12,079 bases of DNA from positions 1-12,079 of the forward strand of contig CALFMR010000480.1 in the NCBI GenBank assembly GCA_937880585.1. Reading direction: 5' to 3'. The first letter of the stretch is position 1. Each line of letters opens with the position of its first letter. The notes beneath the pieces were generated by a model that had not been told where the DNA came from, made no database searches, and saw only the letters and a list, made by a program, of their open reading frames with translations. The DNA comes from an uncultured Acidobacteriota bacterium. Its GTDB lineage: Bacteria; Acidobacteriota; Vicinamibacteria; Vicinamibacterales; SCN-69-37. The translations under genes and the position numbers were made by a program. Of the stretch, positions 1-6,092 are shown one piece after another.

Positions 1-26
1 TTACTCAGCGCCCAAACACGCATCAT
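1..26 (-). CDS. Start of a leftward gene cut by the window edge (possible ABC-2 type permease)
   Basis: Two consecutive ATG codons, at 26-24 and 23-21 on the minus strand, open a frame that stays open to the edge and reads MMRVWALS. GGAG lies directly before the first ATG and 3 nt before the second, so the second is the better start, although that spacing is short. The gene would begin about 40 nt after the MarR stop on the same strand, which suits a regulator and target operon. The Arg-Val-Trp-Ala-Leu opening resembles the N-terminus of ABC-2 type permeases that run into a Lys-Lys-Glu motif, but eight residues cannot establish a family. The reading frame is seen; the product is a guess. Confidence 0.3.
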
Positions 27-30
27 CTCC

Positions 31-44
31 GTGTGTAAACACAC
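31..44. promoter_or_regulatory. GTGTGT/ACACAC inverted repeat between the MarR gene and the next gene
   Basis: Six-base arms (31-36 and 39-44) flank a 2-base centre, giving a nearly continuous 14-bp palindrome in the roughly 40-nt gap between the two leftward genes. Its GTGT...ACAC ends resemble the 12-bp palindrome in the MarR promoter (552-563), but the TTGCAA core is missing. It could be a second, weaker regulator site or a small RNA hairpin in the intercistronic gap. No T-run follows, so it is not a standard terminator. Confidence 0.35.
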
Positions 45-64
45 ATGTGGCCGGGCCGCGGGGG

Positions 65-538
65 TTATCCGTCGGGTCGATCGCGGGCCACGGTCAGGAG
101 CTCGATGAGCTGCCGAAGGTCGGCCTCGCCCAGGTGTCCGATCTGCCGCCGGTGCATCGCGCCAATCTCGCTGTCGAGCTTCGACAGCAGCGCCAGCCCC
201 TTGGGCGCGATCACGGTCGTCACGAACCGCCGGTCCGTGCCGCCGCGATGGCGGCGAATCCAGCCGGTCTGTTCCATCCGGTCGAGCAGGCGCGTGACGT
301 CCGGTACGGGACGGACGAGCCGCTCGCCGATCTCCATCCGGCAGAGCCCGTTCGGCCCGGCCCCGCGCAGGATGCGCAGCACGTTGTACTGCGTGGGCGT
401 GACCTTGTACGGCTTGAACGCCTGGGTCAACGCGTGGTCGAGCAGCGCCGAGGTCCGCGAGATGTTCAGCATCGCCTCTTCCTCGAGGCTGCCCCACGGC
501 CGGGTCTGCTTGATCTCGTGCTGAAGCCCGCGCGCCAT
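65..538 (-). CDS. MarR-family winged-helix transcriptional regulator
   Basis: The 157-residue protein is a typical MarR length. It has an N-terminal helix (about 25-45), a winged helix-turn-helix (about 48-115) with recognition helix near 77-92 (VPDVTRLLDRMEQTGWI), and a wing ending in the conserved Asp-Arg-Arg at 102-104. A C-terminal dimerisation helix follows (about 117-153). MarR proteins bind palindromes as dimers and usually repress themselves and a neighbouring efflux or stress gene; ligand binding or oxidation releases them. I chose the ATG at 538 rather than the upstream in-frame ATG at 565, because the upstream one lies inside a near-consensus promoter whose expected start site falls on the 538 ATG. 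There is no Shine-Dalgarno sequence, consistent with a leaderless message. No cysteine pair typical of an OhrR-type sensor stands out. The ligand cannot be told from sequence. Confidence 0.93.
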   Translation of the reverse strand: MARGLQHEIKQTRPWGSLEEEAMLNISRTSALLDHALTQAFKPYKVTPTQYNVLRILRGAGPNGLCRMEIGERLVRPVPDVTRLLDRMEQTGWIRRHRGGTDRRFVTTVIAPKGLALLSKLDSEIGAMHRRQIGHLGEADLRQLIELLTVARDRPDG

Positions 539-544
539 GGCCAG

Positions 545-573
545 ATAATACGTGTTGCAACACACATTGTCAA
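545..573 (-). promoter_or_regulatory. Sigma70 promoter of the MarR gene with an operator in its spacer
   Basis: On the minus strand TTGACA (573-568, perfect -35) is followed after exactly 17 bp by TATTAT (550-545, 5 of 6 to the -10 consensus). The spacer contains the perfect 12-bp palindrome GTGTTGCAACAC (552-563). The symmetry extends to 22 bp (547-568) with 9 of 11 base pairs matched, so the dyad touches both promoter hexamers. A dimer bound there would block RNA polymerase, the usual arrangement for MarR autorepression. The -10 ends 6 nt before the start codon, so transcription should begin at or next to the A of ATG. Promoter and palindrome are seen directly; binding by this MarR protein is inferred. 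Confidence 0.8.
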
Positions 574-593
574 GCCGTATCGCGGGCGCCCTC

Positions 594-599
594 TAGAAT
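594..599 (+). promoter_or_regulatory. Probable -10 element (TAGAAT) of the DUF5655/ECF42 operon
   Basis: TAGAAT matches the -10 consensus at 5 of 6 positions and ends 6 nt before the ATG at 606, implying a leaderless transcript; no Shine-Dalgarno sequence precedes that ATG. A TTGTCA (567-572, 5 of 6 to TTGACA) lies upstream but with a 21-bp spacer, longer than usual, and overlaps the opposing MarR -35 box. The MarR operator lies just upstream, so the regulator could influence both directions. Confidence 0.45.
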
Positions 600-605
600 G
601 AGCGC

Positions 606-1193
606 ATGGCGGCCCGAACGTGCTTCTTCTGCAAAGAACCCCTCCGCCCCGGCGAATCGCACGACTGCTGGACGACGACCGAGGCGGCGCTGACGCGGGA
701 TCTCCCTGAGGATCTGCAGGACGCCTGGGAGCGTCTGCGCGAAGCCGCAGCGGAACTCGGTAACCAGCGCATCTACGCGTCCCACCATTCGATCATGTTC
801 TCGCGCACGACCTGCTATTTTTTCGTCAGGCCACGCCCCAAATTCCTGGAGGTCTGCCTCTTCCTCGGACGGCCGGTCAACGCGCCGCAGATCCGGCGGG
901 TCACGCCTTCGTCAAAGACGAAATACGCGCACGTGCTGCGCGTACGCCACCGCGACGAAGTCGAAGCGCCCCTGACCGACTGGCTGCGCGAAGCCTACGC
1001 ACTGCAGGACGTCGTGGCCGCCGACCGTGCCGCGGCCGTTCGGACGCGGACGACGGCACGCGCCCCTGCGCGATCGTCGGCGCCGGCGCGGGTGGACGCG
1101 ACAGCGCACCAGGCGAAAGCGCGGAAGCCTGTCCGGCCGGGCGCTCGTCGAACGTCGATCCATCGACGCCCCAAACGAGGAGGCACCCGATGA
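606..1193 (+). CDS. DUF5655-like protein with N-terminal zinc knuckle and basic tail
   Basis: The 195-residue protein has three parts. Residues 6-21 hold Cys6-x2-Cys9 and His19-x-Cys21, a likely small zinc site. Residues about 35-133 resemble the DUF5655 fold: an amphipathic helix, alternating strands with FSRTTCYFFVRPRPKFLEVCLFL, then a helix with TDWLREAY. Residues about 140-195 are Arg/Ala/Pro/Lys-rich and probably disordered; such a tail could bind nucleic acid. No catalytic function is known to me for DUF5655. It is the first gene of a four-gene operon, its stop overlapping the next start as ATGA. The start at 606 lies 6 nt after a TAGAAT hexamer. The DUF5655 assignment is by pattern memory and needs a profile search; the zinc ligands and tail are directly visible. 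Confidence 0.75.
   Translation: MAARTCFFCKEPLRPGESHDCWTTTEAALTRDLPEDLQDAWERLREAAAELGNQRIYASHHSIMFSRTTCYFFVRPRPKFLEVCLFLGRPVNAPQIRRVTPSSKTKYAHVLRVRHRDEVEAPLTDWLREAYALQDVVAADRAAAVRTRTTARAPARSSAPARVDATAHQAKARKPVRPGARRTSIHRRPKRGGTR
1153..1168 (+). repeat. Perfect 7-bp inverted repeat just upstream of the DGPF gene
   Basis: CGTCGAT (1153-1159) and ATCGACG (1162-1168) are exact reverse complements separated by CC. The element sits in the last codons of the DUF5655 gene, 21 nt before the DGPF ATG and 8 nt before its Shine-Dalgarno sequence. It could be an operator for an internal promoter or an mRNA hairpin affecting translation of the second gene. The codons it spans encode an ordinary part of the basic tail, so coincidence in GC-rich DNA is possible. 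Confidence 0.35.
1177..1183 (+). promoter_or_regulatory. Ribosome binding site of the DGPF gene
   Basis: GAGGAGG sits 6 nt before the ATG at 1190. It fixes that start, which overlaps the preceding stop as ATGA, and implies efficient independent initiation in addition to translational coupling. Confidence 0.85.
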
Positions 1194-1540
1194 GCGAATT
1201 CGTCCTGCTGTTCCGATCCACACCCGAAGGCCGGCGCGCGGCCATGGGCACGCCCGAGCGTGCGCAGCAGAGCCTGCAGACATGGCTGGCGTGGATTCGC
1301 CGCCTCGAGGCGCAAGGGCATCTGAAAAGCCGCGGCCAGCCCCTCGATCCCGCCGGCAAGGTGGTCCGCAAGGGCACCGTCACCGATGGCCCGTACGCGG
1401 AGAGCAAAGACCTCGTCCTCGGCGTCCTCGTCGTCGACGCCCGCGACCTCGACGAAGCCGCGCGGCTCGCGGCGGACTGCCCCATCGCCGAACAGGGCGG
1501 ATCGGTGGAAGTCCGCCCGGTCGGGTCGATCGCCACCTAA
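1190..1540 (+). CDS. YCII-related DGPF-domain protein
   Basis: At 116 residues it has the full length of the YciI-like/DGPF family: an opening strand (SEFVLLFRS), helix 23-41, and the signature Asp-Gly-Pro-Tyr at 66-69 within TVTDGPYAESKDLVLG, where most relatives have DGPF. A second strand and helix follow (VLVVDARDLDEAARLAADCP). Proteins of this fold are small soluble dimers of unknown physiological role. DGPF genes are the hallmark neighbours, and reported targets, of ECF42 sigma factors, and the sigma gene follows after only 10 nt. A strong Shine-Dalgarno sequence and ATGA overlap with the upstream gene place it in the same transcript. The family is clear; biochemical activity is unknown. 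Confidence 0.92.
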   Translation: MSEFVLLFRSTPEGRRAAMGTPERAQQSLQTWLAWIRRLEAQGHLKSRGQPLDPAGKVVRKGTVTDGPYAESKDLVLGVLVVDARDLDEAARLAADCPIAEQGGSVEVRPVGSIAT

Positions 1541-1550
1541 GGCGCGTTCC

Positions 1551-2816
1551 GTGGAGATCGAGGACCATCTTTTCCGCCGCGAAGCCGGACACCTTGTCGC
1601 GGCGCTGACGCGCATCTTCGGCCTCGGCAACCTCACGCTCGCCGAGGACGTCGTCCAGGACGCCTTCTGCCGCGCGCTCGAGGTGTGGCCGATTCGCGGC
1701 GTGCCCGACAATCCGGCGGCGTGGCTCATGGCCACGGCGCGGCATCGCGCCATCGACGTCATCCGCCGCGAGCGCACGGCACGGACGTTCGCGCCTGACG
1801 TCGTGCGCGTGCTGGAACATGGCGGAACGCTCGATCCGGTCATCGACGAAGCGTTCGCCGGTGCGGCCATTCGCGACGAACAGCTTCGGATGATGTTCTC
1901 GTGCTGCCATCCGCGGCTGGCGGAGGACGCACAGATCGCGCTCGTGCTGAACGTGCTCTGCGGATTCGGCGCGAGCGAGATCGCGGCCGCGTTCCTCGTC
2001 GGCCGCGCCGCCATGGAGAAGCGGATCGCGCGCGGCAAGCACGCGCTCGCATCGGAGGGCCGTCTGTTCGACCTGGCGGACGCCGATTTCACGACACGGC
2101 TCGCATCGGTCCGGCGCGCGCTCTACCTCCTCTTCAGCGAGGGTTATCACGGTGCCTCAGGCGAGACGACCGTCCGCGCGGATCTTTGCGCCGATGCGCT
2201 ACGGCTCGCGCGACTCCTCGGCGAGTATCCGCCAGCCGCCACGCCGGAGACCGATGCGCTCGTGGCACTCATGTGCCTGCACGCCGCGCGTTTGCCGGCG
2301 CGCGTTGACGAAGCCGGCGATCTGCAGACGCTCATCGAGCACGACCGGTCGCGATGGGATCGCGCGCTCGTCGAGGAAGGACTCGCGCGACTCGAACGAT
2401 CGGCTGCCGGCTCGCACGTGACGGCCTGGCATCTCGAGGCCGCGATTGCGGCCGCGCATGCCGCGGCCCGGTCGGCGGCGGCCACCGACTGGATGCTCAT
2501 TGTCTCGCTCTACGACCGGCTCTTCGCCATCACGCCGTCGCCCGTTGTCGCGCTCAACCGCGCGATCGCGATCGGCCAGCGAGACGGCCCGGAGCGCGGA
2601 CTGGAGGCGCTCGACGCCATCGCCGATCGCGCCCGCATCGAGCACTACCCGTTCTATCCGGCCGCCAGGGGCGAGATGGCACTTCGCGCCGGCGACCGCC
2701 GCGCCGCGTACGCACACTTCTCCGCGGCGCTGGCGCTCGCACGGAACGGCGCCGAACGCCAGTTTCTCGCACGCCGAGTGGCCGCGAGTCGTTCGAACCA
2801 CAAGGAGCAGTCATGA
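1551..2816 (+). CDS. ECF42-type RNA polymerase sigma factor with C-terminal extension
   Basis: The 421-residue protein has sigma region 2 at about 12-80 (AEDVVQDAFCRALEVWP, then AAWLMATARHRAIDVIRRER), region 4 at about 108-170 containing the characteristic FSCCHP (116-121), and a long C-terminal part. That part comprises a DUF6596-like segment (about 185-285, LYLLFSEGYHGASG) and a TPR-like helical repeat region (about 290-410, PVVALNRAIAIGQ). This is the layout of ECF42 factors, which lack a classical anti-sigma factor; their extension is thought to control activity. I chose the GTG at 1551, ten bases after the DGPF stop; an upstream ATG in the same frame (1386) would lie wholly inside the DGPF gene and adds 55 low-complexity residues. 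Only a weak AAGG (1539-1542) precedes the GTG. The inducing signal is unknown. The gene ends in an ATGA overlap with the VOC gene. Confidence 0.93.
   Translation: MEIEDHLFRREAGHLVAALTRIFGLGNLTLAEDVVQDAFCRALEVWPIRGVPDNPAAWLMATARHRAIDVIRRERTARTFAPDVVRVLEHGGTLDPVIDEAFAGAAIRDEQLRMMFSCCHPRLAEDAQIALVLNVLCGFGASEIAAAFLVGRAAMEKRIARGKHALASEGRLFDLADADFTTRLASVRRALYLLFSEGYHGASGETTVRADLCADALRLARLLGEYPPAATPETDALVALMCLHAARLPARVDEAGDLQTLIEHDRSRWDRALVEEGLARLERSAAGSHVTAWHLEAAIAAAHAAARSAAATDWMLIVSLYDRLFAITPSPVVALNRAIAIGQRDGPERGLEALDAIADRARIEHYPFYPAARGEMALRAGDRRAAYAHFSAALALARNGAERQFLARRVAASRSNHKEQS
2802..2807 (+). promoter_or_regulatory. Ribosome binding site of the VOC/PhnB gene
   Basis: AAGGAG lies 5 nt before the ATG at 2813, within the last sigma-factor codons. 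It decides the start of the VOC gene, since the same frame stays open far upstream inside the sigma gene. Confidence 0.85.
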
Positions 2817-3238
2817 TTCAACTCACACCCTTCCTGTTATTCGACGGCAATTGTGCCGAGGCCATGGCGTTTTACCAATCCTGTTTGGGCGGCGACCTGA
2901 CGCTGACGAAAGTCGGCGACGCGCCCATGAAGGACCAGATGCCTCCCGAGCAGCATCGCAAGGTGGCGTACGCCCACCTGAAAAGCGGCGTTGTGGCGTT
3001 TTCGGCCGCGGACTGGCTCCATCCCAGACGAACACCGAAACAGGGCAATACCGTCAGCATGTACGTCAGCGGCAGGACGTACGAAGAGTTGAGAGCACTC
3101 TTTGACAGGCTCGCGTCGGGAGCAGACCCTGAGCTGCTTGACGATTTGCGGGACATGCCATTCGGGATCTATGGACATCTTGCCGACCGGTATGGCGTCC
3201 ATTGGTTTTTTCGAGGAGAGAAAACCGACGTGCAATAA
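2813..3238 (+). CDS. PhnB-like VOC (glyoxalase/bleomycin-resistance fold) family protein
   Basis: The 141-residue protein begins with the family pattern TPFLLFDGNCAEAMAFYQSCLGGDL and ends with ADRYGVHWFF (124-133), both typical of PhnB-like proteins formerly labelled 3-demethylubiquinone methyltransferase-like. These are dimeric VOC-fold proteins; substrate and metal use vary, and the reaction here cannot be named. The gene overlaps the sigma-factor stop as ATGA. Its base use differs from its neighbours: by my count it is about 58% G+C against roughly 70% in the sigma gene, and it uses AGA, AGG, TTA, GGA and TTT codons that are scarce nearby. That suggests recent acquisition into the operon, although the overlap and Shine-Dalgarno sequence are intact. 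PhnB/VOC genes often accompany ECF42 and DGPF genes. Confidence 0.9.
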   Translation: MIQLTPFLLFDGNCAEAMAFYQSCLGGDLTLTKVGDAPMKDQMPPEQHRKVAYAHLKSGVVAFSAADWLHPRRTPKQGNTVSMYVSGRTYEELRALFDRLASGADPELLDDLRDMPFGIYGHLADRYGVHWFFRGEKTDVQ

Positions 3239-3310
3239 GCGCCGGTGCGCTGACGCAGCGGGCACACGATGGCGCTTGAGTCATCGCGGGCCGCCGTGCT
3301 TACATGCCGC

Positions 3311-4138
3311 ATGCCTCAGACCATCCGCACCACTCCGGCACGGGTACTTCGAGGTTTTCTCCTGGCCGCGGTCGCCTTGATCGGCACCGCGGTCTCCATC
3401 CTTCACGCACAGCAGCCCGCGGTGCCCGACTGGGCGATCCCGGGGTCCGACACGCACCAGCAGGTCGCGCCACCGCCTGACTTCCATCGTCCGAGCCGCA
3501 TCTTCAATACGCCCATCGGCATCTTCGACGGGCAGGCGGACGTCGGCGCCGCGCTCGTGCCCGGGCGCGCGAGCTTCGACGCCGCGACCGGTCGCTACAC
3601 GATCGATTCGGCCGGCTACAACATCTGGTACACGCGCGACGAGTTCCGCTATCTCTGGAAGCGCATGTCGGGCGACGTCTCGCTCGCGGCCGACATCAGC
3701 TATCCCGATCCGTCAGGCTACGGCGATCGCAAAGCCGTCCTCGTCATCCGCCAGAGCCTGGACGATGACGCGAAGGAAGCGATCGTGGCGCTGCACGGAC
3801 TGGGAATGATTCATCTCGCCGTGCGTCCGGAGCGCGACGTCCGCATCAAGGACACCGAGTATCGCATCGGCGGCCGCGGCCGGCCCGGTGGCGCAAGCCC
3901 GGACAGCCTCGTCACCGTGATGGCGCGGCGCATCGGCATCGAGAAGCGCGGCGACGCGTTCGCACTGTTCGTGAGCCTCGAAGGTGAACCAATGCACCAG
4001 TTCGGTCCGCCGATCACGCTGCACCTCGACGAGCCGTTCTATGTCGGCATCGGCTTTTGCTCGCACCTGCCCGTCACGTCCGACACGGCGGTTCTGTCGA
4101 ACGTCGTGCTCGAGAACGCCGCCGGCCGCGTGCGTTAG
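3311..4138 (+). CDS. Exported concanavalin A-like (DUF1349-type) protein
   Basis: Residues 1-33 form a signal peptide: basic start (TIRTTPARVLRG), hydrophobic core (FLLAAVALIGTAVSI), cleavage after Leu-His-Ala. The mature part (about 70-270) matches the beta-sandwich module found alone or attached to TolB-like/PD40 proteins in Acidobacteriota and Bacteroidota: GIFDGQADVGA, a YNIWYTRDEFRYLWKRM segment, VRQ-type strands, a conserved LHGLGMIHLAVRP strand pair and YVGIGFCSH (244-252). Such domains are thought to bind carbohydrate; no catalytic residues can be assigned. I chose the ATG at 3311 because it puts the signal peptide at the N-terminus; an in-frame ATG at 3269 adds 14 residues without a family match. 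No Shine-Dalgarno sequence precedes either. The TAG stop overlaps the stop of the opposing glycosyltransferase gene. Family assignment is from pattern recognition. Confidence 0.8.
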   Translation: MPQTIRTTPARVLRGFLLAAVALIGTAVSILHAQQPAVPDWAIPGSDTHQQVAPPPDFHRPSRIFNTPIGIFDGQADVGAALVPGRASFDAATGRYTIDSAGYNIWYTRDEFRYLWKRMSGDVSLAADISYPDPSGYGDRKAVLVIRQSLDDDAKEAIVALHGLGMIHLAVRPERDVRIKDTEYRIGGRGRPGGASPDSLVTVMARRIGIEKRGDAFALFVSLEGEPMHQFGPPITLHLDEPFYVGIGFCSHLPVTSDTAVLSNVVLENAAGRVR

Positions 4139-5529
4139 GTCGTCGCGTGCGGCGAAGGACCAGCCAGTGTGAGGAGCGTCCAGACGGCCGCGGGCGTGAG
4201 TTGAACGATTACGCGATCGACCGACGTACTCAGGTGCCACACGAGGTTCGGTGACAGGAGCAGATAAACGCCCGCGTCGATGGCCAGCATGCCGGCGACG
4301 CACACCGCGGCGACGACGCCCGCGGATGGCCAGTGGCGCGGGCGGCCCAACGCGACGGCAACGACCGCCGTGATCGGGAGAATGCCGATGCGCGCGGCAC
4401 CGCCCAGCCAGATCTCGCCGCCCATCGCTTCCGCGACCGTGCGCCACCGCGCGAGGCTTCGGACGCGCGCGATCACGTCGGCGAACGACAGGTGCGAGAA
4501 GAGATAGCTCGGCCCGGGCATCAGATATCTGAACGACGCGACGGCGACGACCGCGGGCAGCGCCCCCGCCGCGAACCACGCGACGCGCGCCATGCGGCCT
4601 GACGCGCGCGATCCACCCATGCAGACGCCGAGCGTCACGACGGCGAGCAAGAGCATGGCGATGCCTTCGTCCTTCGTCCACGCGGCGAGCGTCAGTGAAA
4701 GGCCCACCGCGGCCCACCAGATCGGTCGCCGCGATCGCATCGCCTGGTCGCAGGCGACGAAGGCGGCGAGCCAGTAGAAGGCGAGCGGAACGTCCGCGTA
4801 TTGCGACACCGCTGCCGTGAGAAATGCGGGACTCGCGAGCAGGATGGCGGCCGTCAGCCATCCACGCGCGGCGCCGTGACGGCGTCCGACGGAACACGCG
4901 GCGAGGACGACCGTGGCCGCGCCGAAGGCGGCGGCGACCGCGATCGGCACGGCGACGGTCTCGCGGCCCAGATCGATCCAGAATCGCGCGATGAGCACCG
5001 GCAGCAGCAGCGGGTAGTCCGGATGCGGCATCGCGTGGACGACGGGCCGCCATGCCGACGGGTACCCGATCGCGATCGCGCGGGCACGCGCGTTCCACAT
5101 CGCCCACGCGTCCCATTCGCCGTGCGGCAGCGTGGCCGCCGATGCCGCCACACGAACGAGCGCCACGGCCGCGAGCGCGAGTGCCAACGTCGCGGCGAGC
5201 CAGACGCCAACGGGCACGCGCCGCACGCCGGACATCGGCACGGGCGCGCTATCGCGATCGGCACGGAGCGACGCGCCGCGCACGAACGCGCGCCACGCCA
5301 GGACCATCGTCAGGCCCATCCACGCCGTCGCATCGATCGCGACGAGATGCGCGCGCGATTCGATTGGCGCGACGAGCAGCAGCCAGAACACGACCGATGA
5401 CAGACCGGCCATCGCACCGAGCGCCGCGGGCAGCGCGACGCCCCAACCGCGCCAGTCGCGCTCGAGCACCCGCGCGAACAAGAGCGCCGCGACCAACGGC
5501 AGACACGCGGCGACCGTGCCGATCGTCAT
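4135..5529 (-). CDS. Multi-pass membrane glycosyltransferase of the GT-C type
   Basis: The 464-residue protein has many hydrophobic helices (for example 1-20, 36-56, 66-80, 107-130, 191-212, 225-240, 246-262, 270-284, 290-304, 314-333, 380-394, 402-424, 440-456). Between the early helices it carries GEWDAWAMWNARAR (137-150), with Asp140 in the position of the extracytoplasmic catalytic aspartate of polyprenyl-phosphate-sugar-dependent GT-C enzymes, then PHPDYPLLLP (169-178), QYADVPLAFY (243-252) and TKDEG (285-289). Such enzymes move sugars from a lipid carrier to lipids or proteins outside the membrane; donor and acceptor are unknown. I chose the ATG at 5529 because it overlaps the upstream stop as ATGA; the frame is open further upstream but that part is Arg-rich noise antisense to nothing and overlapping the preceding gene. 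The stop overlaps that of the convergent gene. Confidence 0.85.
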   Translation of the reverse strand: MTIGTVAACLPLVAALLFARVLERDWRGWGVALPAALGAMAGLSSVVFWLLLVAPIESRAHLVAIDATAWMGLTMVLAWRAFVRGASLRADRDSAPVPMSGVRRVPVGVWLAATLALALAAVALVRVAASAATLPHGEWDAWAMWNARARAIAIGYPSAWRPVVHAMPHPDYPLLLPVLIARFWIDLGRETVAVPIAVAAAFGAATVVLAACSVGRRHGAARGWLTAAILLASPAFLTAAVSQYADVPLAFYWLAAFVACDQAMRSRRPIWWAAVGLSLTLAAWTKDEGIAMLLLAVVTLGVCMGGSRASGRMARVAWFAAGALPAVVAVASFRYLMPGPSYLFSHLSFADVIARVRSLARWRTVAEAMGGEIWLGGAARIGILPITAVVAVALGRPRHWPSAGVVAAVCVAGMLAIDAGVYLLLSPNLVWHLSTSVDRVIVQLTPAAVWTLLTLAGPSPHATT

Positions 5530-5981
5530 CGCCTGACGCGGCGGAAGAGCCGCAGGCGATCGCCGCTCGATGCCACGAGCGCGAACGTGGGGTCGTGCGC
5601 GAGCGACACCGAAGCGTCGGGTGCGACGTACTCGAGGACGAACGCCTGATTCGTCGAGAGAACGAGGAGCCGCGGCGCGAGCGAGTACTGAAGGAACTGC
5701 TCGATGCGCAACTGGTCGGCGGATGGACGCGCGCCGACCGAAGCGACCGAAAAGCCGATCGGGCCCTCGCGCGGGAGATACGGAATCAACGCGCGATTCG
5801 TCGCGTCGTCGGCGCTGTCGGGCGCGGCGCGATGCGTCTGACGCAGCCGCGTCCAGACGTGCATGGCCCACGCCGTGTCGTGATACACCGTCGCCGCCGG
5901 CCACAAGAGCATCGCGGCAGCGACGACGACCGTGGTACGGCGCCAGCGTGGCGGATGGACGGAAGCGGGCGCGATCGACAT
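5526..5981 (-). CDS. Small single-pass membrane protein paired with the glycosyltransferase
   Basis: The 151-residue protein has a short basic N-terminus (PPRWRR), one hydrophobic segment at about 17-33 (TVVVAAAMLLWPAATVY), and a soluble part of about 115 residues, probably extracytoplasmic, containing QLRIEQFLQYSLAPRLLVL and ending in a basic RLRLFRRVRR. It overlaps the glycosyltransferase start by ATGA, so the two are translationally coupled and probably act together; the small protein may be a subunit or anchor of the enzyme. The EQFLQYSLAPR stretch resembles sequence I associate with soluble segments of GT-C enzymes, but I do not recognise a named family. The start at 5981 was chosen as the last ATG before the membrane segment; the frame upstream is Arg-rich and runs into the opposite gene. 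A CATAAT hexamer lies 12 nt upstream but without a good -35. Confidence 0.72.
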   Translation of the reverse strand: MSIAPASVHPPRWRRTTVVVAAAMLLWPAATVYHDTAWAMHVWTRLRQTHRAAPDSADDATNRALIPYLPREGPIGFSVASVGARPSADQLRIEQFLQYSLAPRLLVLSTNQAFVLEYVAPDASVSLAHDPTFALVASSGDRLRLFRRVRR

Positions 5982-6080
5982 CGGAGCGCGGTGATTATGC
6001 GCCGAACGGACGCGAACCCGTGCCCGAGGTGCCGTTCCCTCGTCCAGCAACCTCGTCACCACGACGACGCCCGGGTGGGC

Positions 6081-6086
6081 TAGAGT
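6081..6086 (+). promoter_or_regulatory. Candidate -10 element (TAGAGT) before the small secreted protein
   Basis: TAGAGT ends exactly 6 nt before the GTG start at 6093, the same spacing as at the MarR gene and at 606. There is no Shine-Dalgarno sequence and no recognisable -35 at 16-18 bp. The element matches the consensus at only 4 of 6 positions, so the case rests mainly on the shared spacing. Confidence 0.35.
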
Positions 6087-6092
6087 GACAGA

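Noticed and set aside
560..1190. Search for an ECF42-type promoter (-35 TGTCGA as I remember it) before the operon or the DGPF gene
   Set aside because: I found only partial matches such as CGTCGA at 1146-1151 and 1153-1158 without a convincing -10 at proper distance, and I am not certain of the consensus.
995..2150. Long minus-strand frames (up to 365 codons) across the DGPF and sigma-factor genes
   Set aside because: Antisense shadows of genes with unmistakable DGPF and ECF42 motifs; no signal peptide, motif or ribosome binding site of their own.
3238..3251. Small hairpin (5-bp stem, CGGT loop) right after the VOC stop as a terminator
   Set aside because: The stem is short and no T-run follows; such stems are common by chance in this base composition.
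5994..5999. CATAAT on the minus strand as promoter of the glycosyltransferase cassette
   Set aside because: It matches 5 of 6 positions but the -35 region (about 6017-6022) reads CACGGG, so the evidence is insufficient.
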